Positions 35,694-48,210 of a stretch of 64,000 bases of DNA are shown here, one piece after another (within the stretch, counting starts at the first letter, position 1; every line of letters starts with the position of its first letter). Position numbers and translations under genes: made by a program. The notes beneath the pieces were generated by a model, which was not told where the DNA came from, searched no databases, and was given only the letters and a program-made list of their open reading frames with translations. The stretch is taken from assembly GCA_036971715.1 (NCBI GenBank), contig JAVHJL010000003.1, forward strand, positions 992,001-1,056,000, given 5' to 3'. Source of the stretch: Arthrobotrys musiformis. Taxonomy: Eukaryota; Ascomycota; Orbiliomycetes; Orbiliales; Orbiliaceae.

Positions 35694-36864
35694 ACTCCAA
35701 CTTTTTTACGAACAATGCTGTCGATTCTCATACTTCTTTCCAATCACATTATTCTTTCGGGTCATGCAAGCAAATCGGCGGGTAGACGGTCATTCCTACC
35801 CGACCCTTACGATTCACTGCTTTCGACTGTCGACCGTCAACTTTTCATTTTACATACATCACAAAAGCGATTGTCGGACAGACTGTGATTATTCTAAAAA
35901 GAAACGGCCTCTTTCTTCTTTCGCTGTTATTATCATGATTATTGTTATGTCATAACTAGAAGCGGGCGTTGGGGTGAAGGGAAAGGGATGGGTGTTTATT
36001 ACTATTACTGCTAGTTACTACTGCTACTACTCTGGAATTATAACTTAATGATAGACGAGGCCACCTTTTTCTGGCCTGGTGTTTTTCTTTTTTATGCTCA
36101 TTCTTCTTACTGGTTTCTGGTTGAACAAATTCGAGAGCGCGGTCAAACCCCGGACTTGACGAGCTGGCCGGGTTGTTGGGAAAACCATGATATCGGGAAG
36201 CTGATAACCAGCACAGCCCACGCCGCGAAGTGTTTAAACAGCAGGTAGGTGCCGTATTACGAGACGGTATACACATTCCAAGAAAGCGCTCAAGCCGTGT
36301 AGATGTAGAATATTCATCTGTGAATTTGCCCCTTCTCCCCAAAACTTACCCGAAGAGCTAAGATTATATGGGAGGCAAAAAAAAGAGGGTACTGCCTGTA
36401 TACATGTATACATACGGGGACCCTGCGTATTCGTGCATATGTGGCGTTTTCTTGAGGGTGAGCTTGATCACGAAAGGGTGGAGCCAGAGGGCCCTTTTAA
36501 CAGGCTTTTAGCAGGGGGCCGACTTGACAGCTACACAGGCACAGGCAGGCACAGACAGCTGTCCGGAATAACTGGTCGGTCTTTCCGTACCGAGCAGTAT
36601 TCTGATGTGTATACGTAACTCATGATCGTTGAATTCGTGAACAGGCTATATACCTCATGTATGAGGCACTGGAGATATTAAGTAAGTCCTTACATAAGAC
36701 AGGAGAAGGGAGACAGATCCACGGGACGACCAGATATCCCCAGCAGGCTGGTCTGTACGTATAATACAGCTTATATACTTATGTTAGCTGGATAAGCCGG
36801 GACTTAGGCAGCGCACCGCCATGCCGGCCGCACCTTCTCGGACTCGATTGTCTCGCAGTTGATG

Positions 36865-36872
36865 TATATAAG
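36865..36872 (+). promoter_or_regulatory. TATA-like element (tatataag)
   Basis: tatataag followed by a C/T-rich stretch with CAAC and TCAACT near 36900-36985, as at fungal core promoters. If used, the transcript would have a leader of about 2.6 kb before the BAR gene ATG, or be a separate non-coding RNA. Confidence 0.3.
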
Positions 36873-37306
36873 AACACCAATCGGGCAAGTCGACGAGAGC
36901 TGCTTCTCGTCCGTTTCAACTGCCTGGCCGTATATTACTTTACCTTTAAACCTCTGCCCCTTAAACTAAACTCAACTAAACAAAACTGCACTGCTCAGTC
37001 GATCTGTCGCAAAAGGCCTGAAGCCCGTCGTTCCAGTTCGATTCCCCTTTCTCTATCTCTCTCCATCTTATTTTTGGTGGGCACTGAGGAGTCTTTTGAT
37101 ATTCAATACTGATATCATATCGATATCCAGCAGCAGACACAGCAAGCTACCTGGTAAGTTGTAAGCTGGGTCAGACGGTTCCTGGCCAGTCAGTACTAAT
37201 TAGTGCTAATCAACTAGGCTCAGGGCCAACGGGCAAGCGCTGCAAGCCATAACCTCGCACCGCCTGTCAAACAGTTCTCTGACGCCAAAGCTGTAACAGT
37301 GTCGAA

Positions 37307-37330
37307 CAACCAACCAACCAACCAACCAAC
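37307..37330. repeat. (CCAA)n microsatellite
   Basis: Five to six tandem ccaa units in the gene-free block upstream of the BAR gene. Confidence 0.85.
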
Positions 37331-39553
37331 TTTGGATCACACAAGCTAGCATACAAGCTAGTGAACTTGCGAGGAAGGCATCATTGCGCATCCATTCGTC
37401 TTGTTTCTTTTTTTCGAAAAGGATCTGAGAGAGAGAGAACGAGAGCTATATTTATAGCAATCGAATTCGAATCGAATCGATTGAATTCGATCCACGGAAG
37501 GATTAACCTGCGGCGGCTAGTGCCAGCTACCCAAAGAGGGACCTATTATATTAATTATTTGCAGATGCAACAAGCAGAAACCTGCGCACAAGACACTGCA
37601 AGACACTCAAGAGCCACCCACGACCCACGGCCCAAGGAAACATATCGTTTCGAATAAGGCTCTTGCATGAAGTATACATCTATATCTATACTGCACTAGC
37701 CATATCCGAAGCATCGAGTGTTTAATTTTTGTTTTTTGGCTGTGGTATATATGACAAAGGTCGCCCGCCCTGGTCCGGATCAAAGCCCTCGAACTTGTTC
37801 GTATACCTACTGAGCATCTGCAAGCCTCAGATATTTATATTATCCCAATTACCCCTTCTTCAACTTCCTCCAAGCGAGAATCTGCAATTTTGGGGCTTAT
37901 TTTATTCTCTTTTCTTTTCTTTTGAAATCTTGTTAGCATTTGTTTGTGAGATCCTTCCGCTGAGGCCCACTTTTACTTCTTTCGAATTCGCTCGCTCGAC
38001 CGCTTTCTCTGATTACCTATAACTACCATTATCGGCTTACCTACGGCGACCGAAACACCGCCGTATGCCGTACACACAGAGACGGGCAAATTATTATATT
38101 TATTATACTACAGGAAGCGTCTTCGATAGATACTTCTTTCTCCCCTGCTTTATTACTGGCTAGCCTGGTATACAAGTCTTGGATAAGACAGCTTGCTTTG
38201 CCAGCAAATTTCTTAGGTAAGAATTACACACTTCCTTCCGTTACTTCCCATCGTCATCCGGTACATCTACATCGACATAGACACTTTCCAATAAATACGG
38301 AGGATAACTTCCAACCTTTTGATTTTACCTTATTTTATTTTTATTTTTATTTTTAAAGTTTCACGCTATGGAAAATTCCTTTGTTTGACAGTTCCTGGAA
38401 TTTGCTGGCTGCCCATCTGAATCTGAATCTTGGTGGTGGAACAGCGTGGTGCTAACATATAACATCATCGTCTCCTGAAATAGCTTCATACCATTCACAC
38501 GACCCGTTCCGAATACCAACATACTTGAAAGAAAGAAAAAATACATACGCGCGTGCATTGACTGCAACTGGATCTGGATCCCGCTAGTTATTTCCCGGCC
38601 CGCCCTTTTTTACTAGCATACTAGCATCCATACACATACATGGTCGTACATATCTCGAAGCTTAGCTCTGCAAAGTAGCTCGCCCAACGGAATCTTCCCC
38701 CTGGCTGCTGCATACATCCGACATACGTACCATACCCATACGACCAGACCGTACTGGGACTGGGATAGTTCGTACTTTGCCTACAGTACACAGTATCAAC
38801 AGTTCGTCACCATATCAAAATCACTTTACATTGCATTTCCCACTCCCTTTGCAATTACATACTCGAAATACATACATCGATCGATCTCCAAGCTTGATTC
38901 GAAGAGCTAAGAGCTTGTTTCGAAACAGCTTCGCCATCGACACTTACGTTTGCAATTAATTGGCCCATTGTCTCCGGTCTCTTTTTGCGGATTCCCTTTG
39001 CCTGCAATTTCCGACAAGCGATCTACCAAACGATCCACTCGTCCCAACCAGCTATCTTTAGCACCGCCTCCTACACAAGGGAGCAGAACATACTTCCAAT
39101 CTCCAAAACCATTTGCAAACGCCATTTCTCCCCCTCGTTTGTTCGTCCGTCCGTTCGGAGTTTCACTTCGAAAGATTCGTTGTTCTTCTCGACCGAATAA
39201 GCAAATAAAATACTTCGCATCGATCCAGGGGACTTTGAATGACAGACCAACCAACCGACCACACAACTTAAACAGCTTTAAAATTACTAACTCAACTTGA
39301 ACTTCTTAAAAACCCTCACCGATTCCAGATCTATTTTCTCCCTTTTAAATCCATTCCTTTATCCTTCTTCTTCTACTGTCTCTTTCCTTTGCTTTCAATT
39401 TTTTCTCGAGAGCTAAAAAACAAAGGGCAAAAAAAGCGAAAAGTTATCAATATCAAGAGAGTCGCGAAAGGGAGATAACAAACCACCACTATCTCCACGC
39501 CATTAACTACCCCGGAGGTCCACTGACCGCAATCAAATACACAACCGCCCAAT

Positions 39554-41126
39554 ATGAACAAAAAGTTCGATCGAGTGCTCCAATGGAGCAAGGAGAAGAT
39601 GGGAAATGACAGCAAGACCTCTGCGACAGATGAGTTCAAGTCAATGGAAATGGAAATGCAGATGCGACACGAGGGTATACCCCCCTTCCCCTTCCCTGTC
39701 TATACTCAAATTACATCTACAGTGGGATCAGAATAGAATAGCTAACAGATTTCAATTTTCGTTTACCACAGGCATGGAAAAACTCCACTCCTCCGCGAAC
39801 ATCTACATCAAATCCCTCTCCAAACGCCGCGAAGGCGACGATCGCGAGAAGATGATCCCCGTCGATATCGTCGGACAGTCGATGGTCATGCACGGCGAGG
39901 AATTCGAACAGGACTCGCTGTACGGCCAGTGTCTGCAGAACTTCGGAAGGGCGCACGAGAGCATCGCCCGCGTGCAGGAGACCTACGTGCAGAATATCAA
40001 TGATAATTGGCTGCTCGGCTTGGAAAGGGATTTGACCCATATGAAGGAGTATCAGGTAAACTCCCTCCCTCTCACTCAATTTTAATTTTGTGGTGGCGGC
40101 GGCGGTGGGTTGGTGGTGGTGTGACATTACCTTTCGGTGGCTAATAATTTTTGGGGAACGGAGTAGGCAGCAAGGAGGAAGCTAGAATCCAGACGGTTAG
40201 CGTACGATACCGCACAATCCAAGATGCAGAAGCAGAAGAGGGAGGACTTCAGACTGGAAGACGAACTACGCTCCCAACGGATCAAATACGAGGAACTAAG
40301 CGATGAAGTCCTACGACGTATGAACGACATCCGAGACGGCGAGCAGGAAACCCTCGTCGAACTCGGCGCCTTCCTCGACGCCGAACTAGAATACTACGAA
40401 AAATGCAGGAACCTCCTGCTTAGAGTCCGTGAACAATGGCCCGTACAGTACGTCACCCCCTCCCACACCCCCCCTTCTAAACCCTCCACTAACCCCCTCA
40501 ATAGAACAAAGAAAACAAAAGACCGCTCCAGATCTCGCTCCAACACAGCCCACTCCTTCTCCAACGGCTTCAGCACCAAAGAATCCCCGCAAGAATACGA
40601 AGAAGAACCGCAACCCTCCCTCCCCGAACGCCCCAGCATAAAATCCCGCGGCATCTCAGCATCCCACGCATCAGACTGGTCAGACACCAACGGCCGACGA
40701 ACACCAGAACTCCACTCCCGCGCCTCATCATGGAAAATCGGTGGCGAAGCCCTCTCCCGCACCAGCAGCGTGGAATCCTCAACCCCAGCTCCAACCCGAA
40801 TGCTAAGAACAGTAACAGAACCCATCCCCCCACCGCTCCCCGCAGGCAGAGGCGGCGGATTGAGACCAGTAATCACCAGAACACCGAGTTATAATACCCA
40901 CAGCGAGGATCCATCACCGGTCGAACATCCCAGCCCCGAATCCCGCCCGCTCTCGAGACCGCTGTCTAGGAACGCGAGTTCGCAGAGCTTGAGCGGCACG
41001 GGGAGCATAAGGAAGATCGTACCCCCTCCACCGCCGGCGTCGAGGAGCGTGTCGGGAAAGAAACCCCCACCGCCGCCTCCGCCAGTCAAGAGGGCCGGGT
41101 TATCAAACTTAAGTATCAACGAGTAA
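39554..41126 (+). CDS. BAR-domain protein with proline-rich C-terminus
   Basis: Exons 39554..39674, 39772..40055, 40167..40447 and 40505..41126, 435 aa. Residues 1-240 form an N-BAR/endophilin-like helical bundle: MNKKFDRVLQWSKEKMG, then LQNFGRAHESIARVQETYVQ, ARRKLESRRLAYDTA, and FLDAELEYYEKCRNLLLRV, matching the third helix of BAR domains. Such dimers bind and curve membranes in endocytosis or vesicle traffic. The C-terminal 190 residues are Ser/Pro-rich and end in two polyproline stretches (KIVPPPPPAS, KKPPPPPPPVK), likely SH3 or profilin ligands. The last intron (57 nt, gtacgt..aatag with ctaac) keeps frame either spliced or retained, but spliced is preferred because the retained form adds an odd proline/threonine insert. 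There is no SH3 domain. Confidence 0.88.
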
Positions 41127-42275
41127 GAAAAATAACCAGATGGGTATCAATATTCATAGTCGTAGTTATTAGCGGGTGGCAGATGGAAGTTCTTTTTATC
41201 ATAGAAAGAAAAAACAAAAAAACAAACCATCATGGCGAAATCAATCTTTTAATCATCCCCTCCTTTTTCGTTTCCAAATCACACTGCTTACAATCAAGTA
41301 CATAAAACCACACACGCACTTTTTCAAACTCCTTCCATGTTCATATTGATCAGTTATATTAGTTTAAACCACCAGCCACATCCAGGAAACCATCGAATTC
41401 CATTTTCAAAAAAACCATTCATCTCGTTTTATAATTTAAAACAAAACTTTTTGTAAACCCCTTCCATCCATTAATAGCCAACGTTGGCATATGATTACAA
41501 AGAACCAAGTCCCTCTGGATGAATGCATGTAACCCCCAATAAAAAGAGGTAAAAAAACGCCGTGGTAATGATGCAAGAAGACATGCGATAGCTTGTAAAA
41601 GAAAAAGAAAGAAAGAAAAGAAAGAGAAAATTCGTATAAAAGAAGCATATCGCCATGCCGTTGTTGTAGAGGTTTCCGTTGGATCGTGTATACGTAAAGA
41701 GCCAAAAGTAAAAGAGTAAGAGTAAACAAAAGGGAAGAATAATGATGAAAAAAGAACAAAGGGTATATGGTACGCAATGTGATCATGAACCAACTTCAAG
41801 GGAAAGAGGACATAGGAAAGAAAAAAGAGAAAAGAAAAAGAAAAAAGGAAACTGCGTTATCGCAAAGCAAAACCAATCCACAAAAAGGCACCATGAAGAG
41901 TATGCTCAGATACAATGCAAAACGTAGGTCGATCAGGAAAGAAACTAGATAGAAGGGGAGAAGAAGTGAGGGAAAGCTGATACAATGCTCGCCGACGACC
42001 CAAACAGAACGAGCGAAGCGCAAAAAGAAGACGAAAAAGAAGAAAACACAACTAGAATACAAGCTCACTCAACAGAGAAACAAAAAAAAAAAGAGGAAAA
42101 ACCGCAAGAGGGATATCAAGTAAATGTCGATGGAGAAAAAAAGCATTGAACCCGATCAAGGAACATTGTCACCTGGCTGTTGCTCCGGCTGCTCCGTCCT
42201 ATCGGGTGGGCACCTTCGATGGTGCGTAGGGAGCCTCCTGGCAAATCTGGCGACAATGGATACCGCGATCCAATA
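41127..42275. other. Intergenic between convergent genes
   Basis: 3' regions of the BAR gene (+) and the ubiquitin protease (-). Rich in A tracts and GAAA motifs (41590-41620, 41800-41850). Antisense frames here are low-complexity Phe/Ser/Leu runs, so none is called. Confidence 0.5.
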
Positions 42276-44732
42276 CTACTGAACCACACATTCCTTATCA
42301 TCCTCACCAAGCTCCCGCCTCTTCGACTTCCTTCTTTCTTTCTTCAGAGCTTCTTTCCCTTTGTCCTTCTTCGGCTTCTGGTCTCGTTCCTTCTCACCGT
42401 TGTGCGATTCCCCATCAACTGAGCTCGTGCTACTGACATTCCCGTTGGTCGAGGCGTCCTCCTTTCCGTCCCGGCTGATCCTAACAGCGAGACGGCTGAG
42501 GCCCGCAAACGAGAGCCTATTCTCAGTATTGCGGCTCAAGGAACGAGACTTCGCCTCACCAGTTTTGATGTCCACGCTCCTTCGCTCTGGTCGTGAAGAT
42601 GGTCGGAGTGACTCTTTCGATTGTGCATCAAGTGAATATCTTCCCTTCAAGGCCAGAGACTCTTCACTGATTTGTGGCTGCTGGACGGGGGAGGAGGATG
42701 CTGAAGTATTGTACCCATCTTGCCCCTCGGCAATGCTATAATCGAAAGTTGGCAATCCACGAGACTCCTCTTGTGACGACCTGCTGCTGTCGACTTCTTC
42801 GTACGGCGGAGGTCCTTCCATGGCCTGGACTTGATAGAATAGAAGATACGGAGACTCCTCAGCGAAAGCCTTGGTCCTATCCACTTCAACAACTCGTTCC
42901 TTTGCGAGATCGTCAAATCGAAGCCACTTGTCGTCTTCGGTCCGTACCAGGGAGATGTAATGACCAGAATTAGTAGTCGTCCCCCTATGGCAAACTGCGC
43001 TTTGTAACAATAGTCTGAAATTCCCTGAGTCCTCCATATCGTCGTCGCCAACGAAATGTGGCAGTTCAATTTCCGTTGGTATTTTGACATCGGCTCCATT
43101 TCGGATGGGTGTCCCAGCGGCTGACCACGTGTACCTTTTCAAGCACAAACCAATAATCGGTCTCTTAGACGAAAAATGGTTGGCGAAAGTTGACTTCGTG
43201 GTCGACCGCTCCTTGTCATTTGTCGACGCGCAATCAGTATAAAACGGTAGCAAATTGAAGAACTGCCAGGCCGGAATCGTTATTTCCTTGCGAACAGACT
43301 GAGATCGCCGCCGTTGCTTAGGCAAACCATGCTTACTGGTACCATCGACTGTTCGGAGGAGAGAACTTTTCCGCTCAAGGGGCCTCGGGCTTAAGGGTGT
43401 ACTAGGTGTTTGCGGTGCTGAACCTAGGTCTGCATATTCGACGTGGGAACCATTTATCGGTGGCTTTTCGTCTAGGAGAAGTGAGTCGATAGTCTGATCC
43501 CCTGACTTCTCTGCTGTGACTGATCCCGCTCTTTGCTCTAACTTCCGCTGTACATCTACTCGATTATTGAAATACTCTTCCAAACATCTCTCGAGTGTGA
43601 TCGGGCCGCTTGTCTCAGATTCGGATGGGATCGCGACATTTAATAACCTCTCATTAATGAACTTATGGTCGTCATCGGGAATATCGAGGCCTCCATGAGC
43701 AATATCCATTTTGAGTGTTAATAAAGGCATCTCCAACGTTTCTGCAATAAAGGTGAAGGCTTCTGATGCATCCTGCTGCTGCTTGAATGCAGCTTCCTTC
43801 CACCCACACTCGGCCAACGAACTTTGGATTTCTTGAATCTAAAGATTTGTTAGGGATTACCCAAAATAATAGGAACTATATTACTTACTATATCCGCCGT
43901 GACGAGCTTCCCGGATCGGAGCATGTTGACAAAAAGTCTGAGTAACGAGGACAACTTCTTGCGCTTGTCATCATCGAAGACGTTGTACAGCATCGCCTGC
44001 AAAGCTGTGTTTTAGCCGACCTACTTCCCATCTCTGGAGGCATTGAAGAATTGCCCTGAGCAGTGAAACTTACCTCAAACGAGTCCAGGTGGGCATAGAG
44101 GGCAAATAGTAGAGAATCGAGATAACAAGTGACCTTGCCATTGTTCTCGGCTCCCTTCAAGGTGACATCTGCCGACCACTCCTTGAGGATTCCAGCAGAA
44201 GCATCCTCCCATAATCTGTAGAGATCTAGGGCATTATTTGCACTGCCGCTGGAATAACCTCCTCTTAGAATGCGTAATATCCGGTCTTCGTTTGGTGGGA
44301 TTCCAAGATTGGTCAATTTCTGTGAGATGTGTGAAATCTATTGCAAGATGTTAGCATCGTGACCAGCTTATTGGTATATGCGAGTACTGGGGGCTGACTA
44401 ACGTGAAACGACTCTTCTCTTGAAGGCTTCTTGAGCTTCTCGTCTGGCCCTGTACAATAAAGGTCCCCTACGAACCGAGGCTGCCAGAGTTGTTAGCAAT
44501 CCATCACATGCATCCGCTCTGCTCCTAAATCACCAAAAGGAAACAAACTCACAGCCTGCTTATCGATTAATGAGCTTCTCTTATTGGGATCTTTTTTACT
44601 CATTAGTCTACTCAACGACGTCGACAATGTCTTTTCGAATCTTGAATTTCGGTTCGGTTTGTGGGTGTCAACATGTTTGTCGACAGGCTTATCGGCCGAG
44701 TCTGTATCCGTGGGGTGCGACATTACGGACAA
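42276..44732 (-). CDS. Ubiquitin carboxyl-terminal hydrolase (USP, C19) with CYLD-like Cys box
   Basis: Five exons on minus: 44553..44732, 44403..44480, 44074..44337, 43889..43996, 42276..43838; 730 aa, all phase 0. A cysteine protease that removes ubiquitin. The Cys box is NNGKVTCYLDSLLFALYAHL: the catalytic Cys is in CYLDSLLF, closely like CYLD (CYLDSTLF) and unlike the common GNTCYMNS. QQQDASEAFTF follows as the second conserved box. The His box is TNSGHYISLVR, followed by WLRFDD and YLLFYQ. Between them lies a Ser-rich insert of about 180 residues. The C-terminal 170 residues are disordered and end in a Lys/Glu-rich basic tail (KKERRKSKRRE). No CAP-Gly domains are present. The start methionine may be the second one (MSHPTD). 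Confidence 0.9.
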
Positions 44733-47010
44733 AAGAGAGGAAGAAACTGGAGGGAGGTGAGTAGCGAGAAGGGTATGTCTATTCGAGATGGTTAAAATTA
44801 GGTCAGTGTCGCTGTTCAGCCGCGTATACGGTCATACAATCCACACTGCTGAAATGATTTCTGCTGGAGGAAAATAATTATAATATGTTGATTTCATAGA
44901 AATAGGGAGAGATAATCAGGCACCCCTCCAACAGACGATCCAGACGAGAGAACAGCCGTTTTATTACGCTGCTCAGCAGCAGGAGCAGCAGCAGTAGCGA
45001 AGAGGCAGCGGGGCCAATCCAGGCCAACAAAAAAACAAAAAGGTCCCACAGCAGTTGGAATTCGGAGAGATTCGCTGGGGTAACGGAAAGAAGAAACGTG
45101 CATACCTGCCTGCCCAGAGGCCAGGTGACGATTGGTTTGACCTGGCTAGCTTGCTGGGAGCTAAGTTAAGACCGGGTAAAGACGTCCTTGTCGACCGATG
45201 CTTGCTTGCTAAACGAGTTCGAGAGGGTAAAACCGGGGCGATGGTAATGGGTATTGGTGGTTGTAGCAATGATGGTTGGTTGGCTGTTCGTTCGTTCGGT
45301 CTTTAGGGATCGAGCAGTGGCCGATGGATGAACCTTCGACGTCGCCGAATATTGATGCTTGTTGGTGAGGACAGTTAATTGGAGCTGTCCGACGGAAAAC
45401 GGTTGACCCGCGTACTCGACGGCCTTTGGTTGAATTGGAGGGAAAGAGTCGACGATGGCGATGGGCGATGATGGCCTATTCGCAGATGAGGTTGCTGCAG
45501 AGTTTTATCCTTTCGCTTTCCTTTCTCCTTCTGTTCCTCTGTTCGAGGTAGGCGATGGGGTGAATTCGAGGGGGAGCTTAAGACCAAAGATGGTAGATGG
45601 ACCGAGAGCCGTTTGACGTGAAGTCACCACTACGGCCACCACACAACTTGCAACAGCCAGCACTTGGCGAGAGAGGATTCGAGGTCGTTGTCGACAATAG
45701 AGCCAACTGGCCAGCAGGTATCCAATCTACTATATCTGAGACGGGTATGGATCGATGGAGTTCCGTTCGGGATGGTTGGTTGATTGGTATGTTTTCGGGG
45801 ATTCAGTGAAATGCACGCAGACTGACCAGAAACCGCAGATGGAATTGGAATGGGACGGTGATAGAAACATCAAATATCGAGTTCCGAAGCAAGGTGATCA
45901 ATTATTATTATTGATTCATGCACGAGAAAAAAGGGTGGCCCCAACAGCAGATATTAAATTATCACTCGCAGAACTTCGAACAAGGCAGCACCGTTGAGAA
46001 AAGGACATGTACACTGACTCCTTGGGAACAAGTACCGTTTGTTCGAATCGGCGTCGTATACGCCGCGGGGGCCTTCAGACGGTTATCGATACTTATTTTT
46101 AGCTGGCCTCCGCACTTGGCCTGTCTGTACCTGCGACCGGAGTGCCCAGAAGCGAGGGGTCACCATCAAAGCCGCAGATGGTATGTGAGCTTTTTGGACT
46201 GACAAATTCAGCATCGCTCGAGCTAGCTATCCAGAAAAACTACATTGGGAAGGACCCTGTAGCTGCATACGCACTCGTTACTGGCCAGCTGGGGCAATCT
46301 TAGTGTGGACGTTCTGGTCAGATATGAGACAAGGACCCAAGCAGGAGGAACACGAGGTCGGCAGGCTGCCTGGCCGTGGCCTCAGCCAGCCAGCGTCAGT
46401 CCGCTTGTTCGTCCTCGTCGGGACGCCGCTGGTGGAAGAAAGAAAAATTCGTCAGATTTTGGAAATTTCCAGCGTCTACCTGGCCCTCGGGGCGGGCTGG
46501 TACCGACAGCCGGGAGCAGAGTTCTAATCCCAACAGGTTGACCCGAAGCTAAGCTACCTATTACGACCCGACGAAAATTAGAACTCCTCCCATAACAGCT
46601 GGCCATCCCAGGCGACAGAAAACGGGTATAATTTTTCTCTCACTTTTTTTATGACGGAGAACCCAGATGTGACGGAGAAAGGAATTTTGCTAGGAGATAA
46701 GCGTCGGCGAAGCAAACGTCCGAGGCCACGAGCACTCTACGCTACCTTACATACATGTCCATCTGTATCGAACGTTCATGGTGATTCTATGACAAAGACC
46801 GAAAATTTTTCTGCGCCAATTGAGGCTTTAACGGATCTCCCCCACCATCAGGGTGTTTTAACACCAATGATCACGACACCGATGCAAGGACGGGCTGAAC
46901 ATCCAATGCTATTGGGGGTGGAGGTTCGGAGATCCTTTCGATCCGTTTTGCTGACTATCGCTTCCATTGACCGATTTTCCAAACATTTCGCTTACCTGCC
47001 GCACCAAAGG

Positions 47011-47043
<33 letters not shown>

Positions 47044-48210
47044 TTCTCTTGGTCATTGCGATCGAGAGCCTTCAAGGGAAGTGGGTATCTGCGGCGGTCA
47101 GGGTCATTCGGTATATTTTCCCCCACATCCACATGACGTGCAGCCAAACCAGGGTACAGGACCCTTCCCAACAATCGATAATGGCAAAACGTCAGGGTCC
47201 ACGCCAGCTTAGACCAGTTCCTCAGGGATGACGCTGCTGAACAAGCCCATTCGTAATGCCATTCTGCGACATTTCGATTCTTCTTTTTATAAGGATTTCG
47301 ACTGACGAGGGGGGAAAGAAAAATCAAAAACGGGGCACGCTACTCGATGTCTCAGCGGCCCGATGTCCAGGACGCACGACCTGTCGACAACCTGTTCATC
47401 AGACCTGTTTTGAATTCCTGGAAGACGGAGTCCGTTGCAGCGAACTTGTTAGCTCGTCGCACCGCAGAAACATTTAGCTCGGCTTTTTTTTGGGCGGGCC
47501 TTTCGCGCTCGTGAGTAACAGGTGACTTCATGCTCGCATCTGAAGCAACCTGAGATCGCGTGCAGAAACTTGACCGGATTATCGGAGAACACCCTCTTTT
47601 TTCGATTCAAGCTTCAACAAGAAATCCCTCGGGAGGCAATTTTTTTTTTTATTCCACTCTTTATTGGAAAAAGAAGGGAAGTCGACTATTGTTGCTCCAG
47701 ACTAACAAGTCTCGTGGCTCCAAGATACCCGCTCAGTTAAGTCAGTGCTTAGGTAAGGTATGTCGGAAAGATCAGCCGAAAATCTAGCTCGGGCAGCACA
47801 AAGGGCCCAAATTGGGCTGAACCGAAGCCATTACCCATGTGGTAAAATACCACGTTTTCAACACCTTTTCCATCGCTAAACCGTCTGGATATAAACATCG
47901 ACATGCTACATGACTCTTCTACAAGAACATCCAAATATCCGCTCGCGATGCACAATCTCTGACTCTTACATTGAACTCTGATCCTCAATTACAATAACCC
48001 ATTTAAGTCTTCTGCGCAAGATGATCTGCAAAATGCTAGCTGTAGGGGCCTTGCCCGCAAATTTGAAAAAGTATTTAAACGGCCCCTCCCCCCCCCGGCA
48101 TCTACCTGAGAACTTAGTCCAGTAAAGAACCCACCTTAGTCAGCATACTAGATTTTGCTTACTTAAATACTTCACCGGGGTTTTTATTGACTTTACGTCC
48201 CATTTTCACA
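44733..48210. other. Gene-free block 3.5 kb
   Basis: Upstream of the ubiquitin protease (leftward) and of the unknown gene at 48.2 kb (rightward). Holds a 29-T run near 47012-47040. Several frames of 70-160 codons (for example 46651-47136) include homopolymer-encoded runs and show no family. No coding region supported. Confidence 0.45.
47012..47040. repeat. Poly-T run (29 T)
   Basis: Homopolymer in intergenic DNA; its length is unreliable in most assemblies. Confidence 0.9.

Larger units (their letters stand above)
35694..39553. other. Gene-free block 3.9 kb upstream of BAR gene
   Basis: The largest gap in the window. It has a TATA-like element near 36865 followed by pyrimidine-rich sequence (36900-37080), (CCAA)n at 37307-37330, a GA run near 37428-37444, an ATTTT-rich tract near 38325-38357 and alternating C/T- and A-rich stretches to 39540. 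This pattern suits a long 5' leader or a non-coding transcript. Small open frames (for example 38950-39300, 116 aa) could be upstream ORFs. No protein gene supported. Confidence 0.45.

Noticed and set aside
37010..37060. Box-B-like agttcgattcc
   Set aside because: No matching A box or stems at the proper distance; lies in a C/T-rich leader-like stretch.
41419..42068. Antisense frames of 60-126 codons rich in Phe/Leu/Ser
   Set aside because: Products of A/GAAA-rich 3' DNA; no start context and no family.
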